This document shows, one piece after another, positions 1-8,316 of a stretch of 64,000 bases of DNA. Location: the NCBI GenBank assembly GCA_052108535.1, contig JBQDZM010000006.1, forward strand, positions 34,085 to 98,084, read 5' to 3'. The notes beneath the pieces were generated by a model. That model worked only from the letters and a program-made list of their open reading frames with translations, did no database searches and was not told where the DNA came from. The DNA is from Galactobacter sp052108535. GTDB lineage: Bacteria; Actinomycetota; Actinomycetes; Actinomycetales; Micrococcaceae. The number at the start of each line of letters is the position of its first letter. The stretch's first letter is position 1. The position numbers and the translations under genes were made by a program.

Positions 1-2
1 GC

Positions 3-158
3 GTCGTGGCCCTGGCCCGCTGGCCGCTCACGGAGGGTGCGGTGGACGAGACCCTGACCGATCCGCTGTGGCAGCCCGTGCTGAACGTGGTGGTCTGGGC
101 GCTGATCTTCCTGGCCCTGGCGCTCTACGGGGTGCGGCGTAGCCGGGCACGTCGATGA
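3..158 (+). CDS. C-terminal end of an unidentified membrane protein (partial)
   Basis: The frame opening at base 3 runs 51 codons to a TGA at 156-158. It ends in one strongly hydrophobic helix (NVVVWALIFLALALYGV) followed by a basic tail (RRSRARR), the usual inside-facing end of a membrane protein. The rest lies outside the window, so the family cannot be named. It sits directly before a NarL-type kinase/regulator pair. Such pairs often accompany ABC-2 type exporters, so an exporter permease is one possibility, but this is inference only. The codon use fits the neighbouring genes. Confidence 0.6.
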   Translation, partial: VVALARWPLTEGAVDETLTDPLWQPVLNVVVWALIFLALALYGVRRSRARR

Positions 159-192
159 CCCCGACCTCTCGGCCGATGGGCGCGGGGCTGGG

Positions 193-198
193 TAGGGT
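193..198 (+). promoter_or_regulatory. Leaderless -10 element (TAGGGT) of the sensor kinase gene
   Basis: TAGGGT lies 7 nt before the ATG at 206. Actinobacterial leaderless transcripts start at or next to the start codon with a TANNNT hexamer at this distance. No Shine-Dalgarno sequence precedes that ATG. This supports 206 as the kinase start, although an earlier in-frame ATG at 155 overlaps the upstream stop. Confidence 0.5.
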
Positions 199-205
199 CA
201 ACGCC

Positions 206-1330
206 ATGAGCAACGACTCAACCCAGCCCCACCAGGGCGCCAGCACGCCGGGGGACCCCTGGCAACGGCATTCCTGGCTGGTCGCAGCGATCTGGCTGGC
301 GTTCATCTTCTACCCCGTGCGGGCCTTGGTGGGCTCCACCGCGGCGATGCCGGCGCAAGTGCTCGGCTGGAGCTGCCTTGGCCTGTTCATCGTCGTCTAT
401 CTGGTGTCCTTCCGCTTGGGTCACAACACCGGCATCACGGGCGAGCCGACCCTGCCGCGGACTTGGGTGTTCTTCGCAGTCGCGGTGCTCGCGGTGGTCG
501 GGACTGTCCCGGCGATCGGAGACGGCGCCTTCAGTTTCCTACCCTTCGTCGTGACCATCCCCGCCTACCAGATGCCGACCTGGTTCTTCCTCCCGACGAT
601 CGCGGTGAGCGTTCTGGGACTGCTGGGGTACATCCTGATCTCCGGGGAATGGGCGGACAACGTTGCCCTGCTGATCATCCTGTTGGTGATCTGCGCCGTG
701 CACTGGATCGTGCGCTGGTTGATCGGTCGATCCATCGCCGCGGACAAGCTCGCCACCGAACTCGTGGCCAGCGAGGAACGCGAGACGGTGGCCCGGGACG
801 TCCACGACCTCATCGGGCATTCCCTGACCGTGGTGAAACTCAAGGCCCAGCTGGCTCGGAAGCTGGTCCGCGCCGACCCGGACAGGGCTGTTGCGGAACT
901 GGAGGAGATCGAACGGATCACCTCAGAGGCCATAGGTGGGGTGCGGGCCACCGTGACCGGTCTGCGCTCGGAGGGACTGGCGGCGCAGCTGAACTCGGCG
1001 ATCGCCACACTTCAGGACGCGGGCACCGTCGTCGAGGTCGAGGGGGAGTCGACGTCGCTGTCCCCGGCTCAGTCGCTCATCGCCGCCTGGATCCTGCGGG
1101 AGGCCACCACCAACACGCTGCGGCACGCGCACGCGTCGCGGGTGTGCATCAGTATGGGCCCCGGCTCGTTCACCTTCGAGGACGACGGTGTGGGCCTCCC
1201 CGCCGATGCAGTGCGCCGCAGCGGCAATGGCCTCAGCGGCATGGCGGAACGCGCCGCGGTCTCGGGCGCGACGTTCAGCGTGGACGCGTCGCAGGGCCTG
1301 GGCGGAACGAGGGTGGGATTGTCATGGTGA
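206..1330 (+). CDS. Two-component sensor histidine kinase, NarL/DesK type
   Basis: This is a membrane sensor kinase of 374 residues that autophosphorylates and passes the phosphate to the regulator encoded immediately downstream. The N-terminal half holds about five hydrophobic segments. The dimerisation/phosphoacceptor box reads ARDVHDLIGHS with His200 as the phosphorylated residue (HisKA_3 class). The HATPase domain follows with REATTNTLRHAH (N box) and DDGVG plus GNGLSGM (G boxes). The stop overlaps the start of the regulator, so the two are co-translated. An alternative ATG at 155 would add 17 residues and overlap the upstream gene by 4 nt. The leaderless promoter before 206 favours the shorter form. 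The stimulus is not visible from the sequence. Confidence 0.9.
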   Translation: MSNDSTQPHQGASTPGDPWQRHSWLVAAIWLAFIFYPVRALVGSTAAMPAQVLGWSCLGLFIVVYLVSFRLGHNTGITGEPTLPRTWVFFAVAVLAVVGTVPAIGDGAFSFLPFVVTIPAYQMPTWFFLPTIAVSVLGLLGYILISGEWADNVALLIILLVICAVHWIVRWLIGRSIAADKLATELVASEERETVARDVHDLIGHSLTVVKLKAQLARKLVRADPDRAVAELEEIERITSEAIGGVRATVTGLRSEGLAAQLNSAIATLQDAGTVVEVEGESTSLSPAQSLIAAWILREATTNTLRHAHASRVCISMGPGSFTFEDDGVGLPADAVRRSGNGLSGMAERAAVSGATFSVDASQGLGGTRVGLSW

Positions 1331-1929
1331 CCCTATTACTGGTGGACGACCAGGCGATGGTGCGCGGCGCCATGGGAGCCCTGCTAGACCTCGAGGAGGA
1401 TCTCACCGTCGTGGGGCAGGCGGCCAGCGGCGAGGAGGCCGTCACGGTGGCCAACGAACTGCGTCCGGACGTGTGCCTCATGGACATCCAGCTACCCGGT
1501 ATCGACGGCATTGAGGCCACAGCAGAGGTGCTCAAGGTCAGCCCCGACACCAAGATCCTCATCGTCACCACGTTCGCCCGGCCGGGGTACCTGCGCTCGG
1601 CACTAGAGGCCGGTGCGAGCGGTTTCGTAGTCAAGGATGCCCCGGCGGAGGCGCTCGCCGACGCCGTACGGAGGGTGAACGCCGGGTTGAGGGTCGTGGA
1701 CCCAGCGTTGGCGGAGGCCTCCCTGTTCGACGGTGCCAACCCCCTCACCGAGCGGGAGATCGAGGTGTTGAGGCTGGCCCTGGACGGACGCACGGTCGCC
1801 GCGATCGCCACGGAGGTCTTCCTCTCGGCCGGCACGGTGCGCAACCACCTCTCCTCGGCGATCGGGAAGACCGGGACCGGCAACCGAGCGCAGGCGGCCC
1901 GGACCGCGCGGGAGAAGGGCTGGATCTGA
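1324..1929 (+). CDS. LuxR/NarL-type response regulator
   Basis: This 201-residue cytoplasmic transcription factor is the partner of the upstream kinase. The receiver domain occupies about residues 1-120, with acidic residues at VDDQ, the phosphoacceptor Asp54 in CLMDIQLPG, and Lys in VVKDAPAEAL. A LuxR-type helix-turn-helix covers about 140-201 (LTEREIEVLRL, then SAGTVRNHLSSAIGKTG). The ATG at 1324 overlaps the kinase stop codon by 7 nt. Targets are unknown. The adjacent upstream membrane gene and the following permease are the first candidates by position. Confidence 0.92.
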   Translation: MVTLLLVDDQAMVRGAMGALLDLEEDLTVVGQAASGEEAVTVANELRPDVCLMDIQLPGIDGIEATAEVLKVSPDTKILIVTTFARPGYLRSALEAGASGFVVKDAPAEALADAVRRVNAGLRVVDPALAEASLFDGANPLTEREIEVLRLALDGRTVAAIATEVFLSAGTVRNHLSSAIGKTGTGNRAQAARTAREKGWI

Positions 1930-1986
1930 GCAGATGGCCGTTGCAGTCGCGCGGGGTAGCTGCCACGGCTGAGAGGCCGTACCGCT

Positions 1987-1992
1987 TATGAT
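1987..1992 (+). promoter_or_regulatory. Leaderless -10 element (TATGAT) of the TauE/SafE gene
   Basis: TATGAT is a near-consensus -10 hexamer ending 8 nt before the ATG at 2001. No ribosome binding site lies between them, so the transcript is probably leaderless. Confidence 0.5.
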
Positions 1993-2000
1993 CGGGAATC

Positions 2001-2747
2001 ATGTGGGCTGTAGCAATCACCGGGGCGGCAGTCATGGTCGGCACCATCCTGCAGCGGATCTCGGGTGCGGGAGTGGGACTGGTCGTGGCACCGGTGCTGT
2101 CCCTGCTGATCGGCCCGGCCCACGGTGTCCTCGTCACCAATGCCGTCACCACGGTTTCGGGCGGAACACTCACCATCCAGGCCAGGAAGAACGTGGACTG
2201 GAAACGGTATGCAGTGATCGTCTCCTGCGCCATGATCGGTCTTATTCCGGGCGCGTACCTGGTGGCCAGCCTGCCCTCGGCATGGTTGCAGATCGTGGTG
2301 GGCGGTGTGGTCCTCTTGGGCTTGGCAGCGACCGTGTTCCTGCGCAGCGTCCCGCCAGCACCGCGAACTCCCATGAACGTGGTGACCGGGATCTTCGGTG
2401 GCCTGTTCAACGTCACCGCCGGCGTCGCGGCAGCGGCCATGGTGGTCAATGCTCGCTTCACCCGTTGGGCGCAGGTCTCCTATGCGGCCACCATGCAGCC
2501 CGTCTTTGCGACCCTGGGCCTGTGTTCCGTCGTCGCGAAACTCCTGACCGGGGTCGGCGGAAGCGAGGGCGCCTGGCCCAGCCCTTGGCTCGGCGCGGCA
2601 GCGATCGTGGCTGTGTTCGTAGGCGCTTGGGCGGGTGGCAGGCTGGCGTCTCGGGTGAAGACATCCACCGCGAAGACGCTCGCCTTCGGTCTGGCCGCAC
2701 TCGGTGCCGTGGCCGCAGTGGCCCGGGGTGTCCTCGACCTCGTTTGA
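2001..2747 (+). CDS. TauE/SafE-family sulfite/sulfonate-type permease
   Basis: This is a 248-residue protein with 7-8 hydrophobic segments and the family-typical glycines in its first half (GAGVGLVVAPVLSLLIGP) and repeat half (FGGLFNVTAGVAAAAM). TauE/SafE proteins are exporters or importers of sulfite, sulfoacetate or related anions. The family is broad, so the substrate is not proven here. It precedes a separate ABC importer/flavin monooxygenase operon in the same orientation. Sulfite export would fit if that monooxygenase releases sulfite from an organosulfur compound. It appears to have its own leaderless promoter. Confidence 0.82.
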   Translation: MWAVAITGAAVMVGTILQRISGAGVGLVVAPVLSLLIGPAHGVLVTNAVTTVSGGTLTIQARKNVDWKRYAVIVSCAMIGLIPGAYLVASLPSAWLQIVVGGVVLLGLAATVFLRSVPPAPRTPMNVVTGIFGGLFNVTAGVAAAAMVVNARFTRWAQVSYAATMQPVFATLGLCSVVAKLLTGVGGSEGAWPSPWLGAAAIVAVFVGAWAGGRLASRVKTSTAKTLAFGLAALGAVAAVARGVLDLV

Positions 2748-2843
2748 GCCGGCCCGGGGGCAAAGTCTCACGAACGGGCCCGGAGCCGGCAACAAGTCTT
2801 TGGATGACGCAGTAGGAGGGCCCAGGGGACCTGCCCGCCGCGT

Positions 2844-2878
2844 CACGACAAGTCACATACGTCTTGAGTGACGTCGTG
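2844..2878 (+). terminator. Imperfect hairpin between the permease gene and the ABC operon
   Basis: CACGAC-aa-GTCAC pairs with GTGAC-GTCGTG: an 11-bp stem with a 2-nt bulge and an 11-nt loop. It is followed by TT but no long T tract, so it may be a terminator for the permease gene or a regulatory structure or operator for the downstream operon. The remaining bases of this 227-nt interval show only a second small GC stem (about 2929-2943) and the Shine-Dalgarno AAGGA before 2975. Confidence 0.4.
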
Positions 2879-2974
2879 TTCCACGACCACTCGCCAGGGG
2901 CGCGCCGGAAAAGGTTCAGTAGGTGCACCGCCCGGGAACGGGCACACAACTGAACTCACAAGGACTTTTCCTTC

Positions 2975-4648
2975 ATGACACGCCTACGGCACTACGCAGC
3001 CGCGGCCCAGGCGAGAAACAAGGTGAGGCGCGGATCCACGATCGCGCTCGCTGCTCTCGCGTTGACGTCCGCGACCACCCTCACCTCCTGCGGTGATCCC
3101 GCATCCGACGCCGGCACCGATCCGGCCGATCGCACCATCACCTACGCGCACCAGCAAGAACCCATGTGCGTGTTCGGCGGCTGGATTGAGCAGGCCTATC
3201 TCTCCTACCAGGTGCTTGACCAGCTCACGGCCCTGGACGAGGACAAGAACGCCGTCCCGTGGTTGGCCACCAGCTGGGAGTCGTCCGAGGACGGCCTGAC
3301 GTGGACCCTGAAGCTCAAGGACGGTGTGAAGTTCACCGACGGAACGGCCGTGGACGCCCAGGCCGTTGCGGACAACTTCGACTACTGGATTAAGGACAGC
3401 GGCAACTCCACCGCAGCGGCGTGGATCGGCAGCCAGTACGAGTCGGCGCAGGCGGAGGACGAGCACACCGTCCGGATCAACCTCAAGAGCCCGTACCCGA
3501 GGCTCCCGGAGACGTTGGCTCAGGGCTACTTTGGTATCCAGTCGGCACACGCGTTGAAGAACCGCACACAGCAGCAGAATTGCGAGCAGCCCATCGGATC
3601 TGGCGCGTTCACGGTGGATCACTGGAACCGTGGGCAGAATATTGTGCTCAAACGCAACGAGAACTACACGTCATGGCCGGCTAACGCCAAACATCAGGGG
3701 CCCGCCAAGGTCGCGGCCGTGAACTGGAAGTTCGTGCCTGATGCCACCACCCGGTCGTCGGCCCTGAAGGCTGGGGAAGTCGATGCGATTTACGACGTGC
3801 CCTCGATCGACTGGCAGGACCTCGGCGAGGCCGGCTTCCAACGCCTGAAGTACGTTACGGGCGGCCGCCCGCAGCAGCTGACGTTCAACACCAAGCAGGG
3901 CATTTTCACCGACCAGAACGTTCGTCAGGCCTTCGCCTACAGCCTGGACCGGGAACCCCTGGTGGAAGCGGTGGGTCGCGGCGTGATCCCGGCGGAGGGC
4001 AACGGCTCTGTCTCCCAGTCCTCACCGGGCTATTCGGAGAAGGCCGCGGACCGCTACCCCTTCGACCTGGACAAGGCCAACGAGCTCCTCGACGAGGCCG
4101 GGTGGACCGAACGTGACGAGGAGGGCTACCGGACCAAGGACGGCAAGGTCCTCGAGGTGAAACTGCCCTATGGTGCCGGGACCATTCTCAACGCGGAGGG
4201 CGGGGAGATCCTGCAGGGTGTGGCCCAGCAGGTGAAGAAGTCCGGTTTCAAGGTGGACCTGAACCCGGTGCCGCCTGCGCAGTGGTGGGGCGGCTCCTAC
4301 GGAACCCCAGACAAGCGCGACATCTACCCCGGGTACTGGACCGCCATCGGCGCCGGCATCCTCTGGATCAACTGGGCTCCAGAGGACCAACACCCCTACG
4401 TCGACAACTCCGCGTTCTATGAGGACAAGTTGCTGGCCAAGATCATCTCGGACGCCAATGCCGAGGCCGATGAGGACCAGCAGAACGCCCTATACCGACA
4501 AGCCCAGGACTACATCGCCGACCGCGCTCTTGCGGTGGGTCTCTACGACCGTCTGAGCACGCTCGCGGTCTCCACGAACCTCCACGACGTGTGGCAGGAG
4601 AATGCACAAGGGGGGCCGGTCTTCCATGACGCTCATTTCGAAAACTGA
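2975..4648 (+). CDS. ABC transporter substrate-binding lipoprotein, family 5 (DppA/OppA type)
   Basis: This 557-residue extracytoplasmic binding protein of a peptide/nickel-type importer is the first gene of a five-gene operon. The signal sequence ends in a lipobox (LTSC) with the lipidated Cys39. SBP_bac_5 features follow: the VPWLATSWESSEDGLTWTL region, KFTDGTAVDA, and the later NVRQAFAYSLDREPLV. The next gene begins inside its 3' end (23-nt overlap). Family 5 proteins bind peptides, but also opines, metal chelates, glutathione and other compounds. The terminal monooxygenase of this operon suggests a non-peptide ligand. It has a good Shine-Dalgarno (AAGGA) and a 227-nt upstream region in which a promoter could sit. 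Confidence 0.9.
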   Translation: MTRLRHYAAAAQARNKVRRGSTIALAALALTSATTLTSCGDPASDAGTDPADRTITYAHQQEPMCVFGGWIEQAYLSYQVLDQLTALDEDKNAVPWLATSWESSEDGLTWTLKLKDGVKFTDGTAVDAQAVADNFDYWIKDSGNSTAAAWIGSQYESAQAEDEHTVRINLKSPYPRLPETLAQGYFGIQSAHALKNRTQQQNCEQPIGSGAFTVDHWNRGQNIVLKRNENYTSWPANAKHQGPAKVAAVNWKFVPDATTRSSALKAGEVDAIYDVPSIDWQDLGEAGFQRLKYVTGGRPQQLTFNTKQGIFTDQNVRQAFAYSLDREPLVEAVGRGVIPAEGNGSVSQSSPGYSEKAADRYPFDLDKANELLDEAGWTERDEEGYRTKDGKVLEVKLPYGAGTILNAEGGEILQGVAQQVKKSGFKVDLNPVPPAQWWGGSYGTPDKRDIYPGYWTAIGAGILWINWAPEDQHPYVDNSAFYEDKLLAKIISDANAEADEDQQNALYRQAQDYIADRALAVGLYDRLSTLAVSTNLHDVWQENAQGGPVFHDAHFEN

Positions 4649-5663
4649 GACGGCCGCGCAGGACGCGGATCACCGAGTGCCCGACGCCGTGTCGTCGGCT
4701 CCCACACGCGACGGCGCCGCGCGCCGTGTGGTCGTCAAGGTGGCGTTGCGCATCGGTGGTGCGCTGGTGACGCTGTGGGGCGCTGCCACGGTCGCGTTCC
4801 TGGCGCAGTTGGCGCTGCCGGGGAACAAGGCGCAGGCCATCTTCAACATCCGGGCCGGGCACGCCACGGAACGCAGCCCGGAGGAACTGGCTCCGGTGGT
4901 CTCCATGTTTGGGCTGGACCACCCTGTGCTGTTGCAGTACTTCAGCTACCTCCGCGGACTGTTGCGCGGGGACCTTGGGCTGTCCTATCAGCAGTTCCGG
5001 CCCGTCACCGCCGTCATCGGGGAACAACTTCCCGCCACGTTGACGCTGACCCTGACCGCGATCCTGCTGGCGTGGGTGCTCATGGTCGCGTGGACGCTGC
5101 TGACGGCCGGGCGCAGCAAGCCCGTACGGGTCTTTGGTGAGCTCGCCGACGCCTTCACGGCCTCGTTGCCTCACTACTGGCTCGGCATCATCCTGCTGTT
5201 GATCTTCGCGTCCGGGCTGGGCTGGTTCCCGGTGATCTCCGGATCCTCCCCGGAGGGCATCGTCCTGCCAGCCCTGACGCTCGCGATCCCGTTGGCCGGG
5301 TTCATGTCCCAGTCCATGCGCACCGAGTTCGAGGATCAGCTGCGCCAGCCCTTCGTCACCACGGCACGGACCCGGGGCATGCGGGACACCGCGATCCGCG
5401 TGCGTCACGTATTGCGGCATTCCCTCATCCCGCCGGTGACCCTGTCCGGGTGGGCGTTGGGCGCCACCATCTCCGGCGCCGTAGTCGTGGAGACCGTGTA
5501 CTCCCGAGGCGGGGTCGGTTCCGCGCTGGTCCAGGCGGTGAACTCCCAGGACCTGCCCATCGTCACCGGCGTGGTGGTCCTGATCGCCGCCCTCTACGTC
5601 ATCGCCAACTTGGTGGTTGACGTGCTCTACGTGATCATCGACCCGCGATTGAAGGCATCATGA
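4626..5663 (+). CDS. ABC transporter permease, DppB type
   Basis: This inner-membrane permease of 345 residues belongs to the BPD_transp_1 family. It has about six helices and an EAA-like cytoplasmic loop (FVTTARTRGMRDTAIRVRH). It starts at an ATG 23 nt inside the upstream gene and ends in an ATGA overlap with the next permease, so translation is coupled. An earlier start at 4602 would only add residues overlapping the binding-protein gene. It should pair with the next gene to form the transmembrane channel. Confidence 0.92.
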   Translation: MTLISKTETAAQDADHRVPDAVSSAPTRDGAARRVVVKVALRIGGALVTLWGAATVAFLAQLALPGNKAQAIFNIRAGHATERSPEELAPVVSMFGLDHPVLLQYFSYLRGLLRGDLGLSYQQFRPVTAVIGEQLPATLTLTLTAILLAWVLMVAWTLLTAGRSKPVRVFGELADAFTASLPHYWLGIILLLIFASGLGWFPVISGSSPEGIVLPALTLAIPLAGFMSQSMRTEFEDQLRQPFVTTARTRGMRDTAIRVRHVLRHSLIPPVTLSGWALGATISGAVVVETVYSRGGVGSALVQAVNSQDLPIVTGVVVLIAALYVIANLVVDVLYVIIDPRLKAS

Positions 5664-6535
5664 CTACCCAAACGCTGCCCTCCCGGACAGAACCCCTCCG
5701 CCGGCTCCGTCGTTTCCCCTGGGGGAGCGTCGTCGCGGGGACCGCGGCTCTGGCGTTCGTTGTCGCCGCGCTGGCACCATCGCTGCTGGCCCCCGGCGAC
5801 CCGTACGTCCTGAACCTCGATGATTCGCTGCTTGCCCCGAACTGGGCGCACCCGTTCGGCACCGACGTCCAGGGACGTGACCTCTATACCCGCGTGGTGC
5901 ATGGGGCCGGACTGTCGCTCTGGATCGGGGTCGGCGCCACCGTGGTGTCCATGGTGACCGCCGTGATCCTGGGGTCCTTGGCCGCCCTCGCCCAACGCAT
6001 CCCGCACGTGGGCCGTGGCGTGGGTGCCCTGGTGAACCGCATCATCGAGATCCAGTTCGCCTTCCCGACGCTGCTGCTGGCGCTCCTGCTCGTGGCCATC
6101 ACCGGACCGTCGGCCACCGCACAGGTCTTCGCGGTCGCCATCGGTACCGCACCCGGCTATGCCCGCATGATCCGCGCCCAGATCCTCAAGGCCATGAACT
6201 CCGGCTACGTGGAGGCGGCAACGACGCTCGGCCATCCGTTCTCCCGGGTGCTGTTGCGCCACGTGCTCCCCAACGCACTACGCCCGTTCGTGGGCGTGAT
6301 CGCCATGTGCATCGGCCAGTCCATCGTCTGGGCCTCCTCCCTGGCCTTCCTCGGCCTGGGCGTTGCCCCTCCCAACCCCGAATGGGGTGCGCTGCTGGAC
6401 GCGGGCCGCCCATACGTGGTCCAAGCTCCGTGGCTCACCGTGATCCCCGGCCTAGTGATCGTGGCGCTCGCCGTCACCGCCACCGCGCTTGGCCGCAAGT
6501 TGCAGGACGTCCTAGAGAAGGAAGAGACCCGATGA
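5660..6535 (+). CDS. ABC transporter permease, DppC type
   Basis: This 291-residue second permease subunit has the DppC hallmarks: the LNLDDSLLAPNWAHPFGTD region followed by GRDLYTRVVHGAG, and the EAA loop YVEAATTLGHPFSRVLLRH. The ATG at 5660 overlaps the upstream stop (ATGA), and its own stop overlaps the next start in the same way. It forms the channel with the preceding DppB-type protein. Confidence 0.92.
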   Translation: MTTQTLPSRTEPLRRLRRFPWGSVVAGTAALAFVVAALAPSLLAPGDPYVLNLDDSLLAPNWAHPFGTDVQGRDLYTRVVHGAGLSLWIGVGATVVSMVTAVILGSLAALAQRIPHVGRGVGALVNRIIEIQFAFPTLLLALLLVAITGPSATAQVFAVAIGTAPGYARMIRAQILKAMNSGYVEAATTLGHPFSRVLLRHVLPNALRPFVGVIAMCIGQSIVWASSLAFLGLGVAPPNPEWGALLDAGRPYVVQAPWLTVIPGLVIVALAVTATALGRKLQDVLEKEETR

Positions 6536-8316
6536 CCGCCACACTCCAGACCCTTACCGTCGAGGCCAGACTCCACCCGGGCGAGGCGCCTGTAGACACG
6601 TCCTTGCTCCAGGTCTCCCATCTGGACGTCGGCTTCGCCAAGCATGGGGGAATCACCCCGGTTGTGCATAACGTCTCGTTGCGCGTTGAGCGCGGCCGGT
6701 GCCATGCGCTGGTGGGGGAGTCCGGCTCCGGTAAGTCGGTGACGGCCCGCACCTTGGTTGGACTCACGGGCGCGGGCTCGTCGGTTCGGGCCGACCGCCT
6801 CACGCTCGCGGGGAAGGCCGGGGAACAGGACCTGGCCTCGCTCGACCCGGCCGAGTGGCGGCGTGTGCGTGGAGGCCGGATCGGTTTCGTTCTCCAGGAC
6901 GCGTTGCTCTCCTTGGACCCACTGCGCCCGGTAGGTCGCGAGATCGACGAGGTGCTGCGTTTGCACACGGACCGCTCCGCGGATCAACGCCGCCGCCGCG
7001 TCATCGAACTGCTCAGCGATGTGGGGGTTCCGGAGCCGGAACTGAGGGCCGGGCAGCGCCCGGATCAGCTCTCAGGCGGACTCCGCCAGCGCGCCCTGAT
7101 CGCCTCTGCTCTGGCCGGAGAGCCCGACCTGCTTGTGGCTGACGAGCCCACCACGGCCCTCGACGCCACGGTGCAGCGGCAGGTGCTCGGCCTGATTCAC
7201 CAGGCCAAGGAGCGCGGTGTCGGCGTCCTGCTCATCAGTCACGACCTCTCGGTGGTGGGTGACCTCGCGGAGACCGTGTCCGTGATGAACCACGGTCGCA
7301 TCGTTGAGGAGGGCCCCGCAGAGCAGATCCTCGGCGACCCTCAACACGCCTACACCAAGTCCTTGCTGGCCGCCGTCCCCGGCCCCCACACGCGGGGACG
7401 GCGACTGTCCGCGGTGCCGGACGGCGCCGTGCCCAACAGTGCGGCACCCGCTGGCGTGGTGCCAGACGGCGGGGAGCCGGCCACCGCCGTCGGGCATGAG
7501 AACGACGTCGTGTTGCAGGCCAGCGGCCTGCGCAAGGCCTTCCGTACCCCCTCCGGGCACCACCAGGCCGTGGATAAGGTGTCCTTCGAACTGCGGCGCG
7601 GACGCACGCTTGGCATCGTCGGCGAATCCGGGTCGGGGAAGTCCACCACGGCCAGGATCGCGCTGGGACTCGAAGACCCCGATGCCGGGACGGTCCACCT
7701 GGACGGAGCCGCGTTCTCCGGCGTTCCGGAACGGCACCGCAGACGCCTTCGGCGCAAGATCGCGGTGGTGCAACAGGATCCGCTCTCCGCCTTTGACCCC
7801 CGTTGGACCACGGAGAAGATCCTGCTGGACGCCATCCGCTCACGCGTTCCGCGTGCGCAACGACAGCAGCGGGTCGCCAAGCTCCTTGACCTGGTCAGGC
7901 TCCCGGCCTCCGTGGCCGCCCGCCACCCGCTGACCCTCTCCGGAGGGCAACGCCAGCGCATCGCCATCGCCCGTGCACTGGCCTCCCGGCCAGAGGTCAT
8001 CGTGCTGGACGAGGCGGTCTCCGCCCTCGATGTCTCCGTGCAGGCGCAAGTGCTTGACCTGCTCGTGGACCTGCGCGACCGCCTGGGCCTGAGCTACCTG
8101 TTCATCTCCCACGACTTGGGGGTGATCGCTCACCTCGCAGACGACGTGCTCGTCATGAAGGACGGACGCGTGGTGGAGCACGCGGACGTGGACACCATCT
8201 TCACCGACCCGGGTGATCCCTACACCGCAGAACTCGTCTCCTCCACCCGACCGGACCGTCCCGCCGCAACAGACCCCGCATCCACACGCCTCGCCGCAGA
8301 CAAGGATCTCTCATGA
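6532..8316 (+). CDS. Fused double ABC ATPase (DppD-DppF type)
   Basis: This 594-residue cytoplasmic protein carries two complete nucleotide-binding domains in tandem. The first has Walker A GESGSGKSVTA, signature LSGGLRQRALI and Walker B LLVADEPTTALD. The second has GESGSGKSTTA, LSGGQRQRIAIA and VIVLDEAVSALD. In many bacteria these are separate DppD and DppF proteins; the fusion is common in Actinobacteria. A low-complexity Ala/Pro/Gly linker at about residues 285-320 joins the halves. The second Walker B has DEAVSALD rather than DEPTSALD, a conservative variation. ATGA overlaps at both ends place it firmly in the operon. Confidence 0.94.
   Translation: MTATLQTLTVEARLHPGEAPVDTSLLQVSHLDVGFAKHGGITPVVHNVSLRVERGRCHALVGESGSGKSVTARTLVGLTGAGSSVRADRLTLAGKAGEQDLASLDPAEWRRVRGGRIGFVLQDALLSLDPLRPVGREIDEVLRLHTDRSADQRRRRVIELLSDVGVPEPELRAGQRPDQLSGGLRQRALIASALAGEPDLLVADEPTTALDATVQRQVLGLIHQAKERGVGVLLISHDLSVVGDLAETVSVMNHGRIVEEGPAEQILGDPQHAYTKSLLAAVPGPHTRGRRLSAVPDGAVPNSAAPAGVVPDGGEPATAVGHENDVVLQASGLRKAFRTPSGHHQAVDKVSFELRRGRTLGIVGESGSGKSTTARIALGLEDPDAGTVHLDGAAFSGVPERHRRRLRRKIAVVQQDPLSAFDPRWTTEKILLDAIRSRVPRAQRQQRVAKLLDLVRLPASVAARHPLTLSGGQRQRIAIARALASRPEVIVLDEAVSALDVSVQAQVLDLLVDLRDRLGLSYLFISHDLGVIAHLADDVLVMKDGRVVEHADVDTIFTDPGDPYTAELVSSTRPDRPAATDPASTRLAADKDLS

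Noticed and set aside
2748..2974. A riboswitch (for example SAM-type) before the ABC/monooxygenase operon
   Set aside because: The interval has a hairpin and a small GC stem but none of the conserved riboswitch core sequences that I can recognise.
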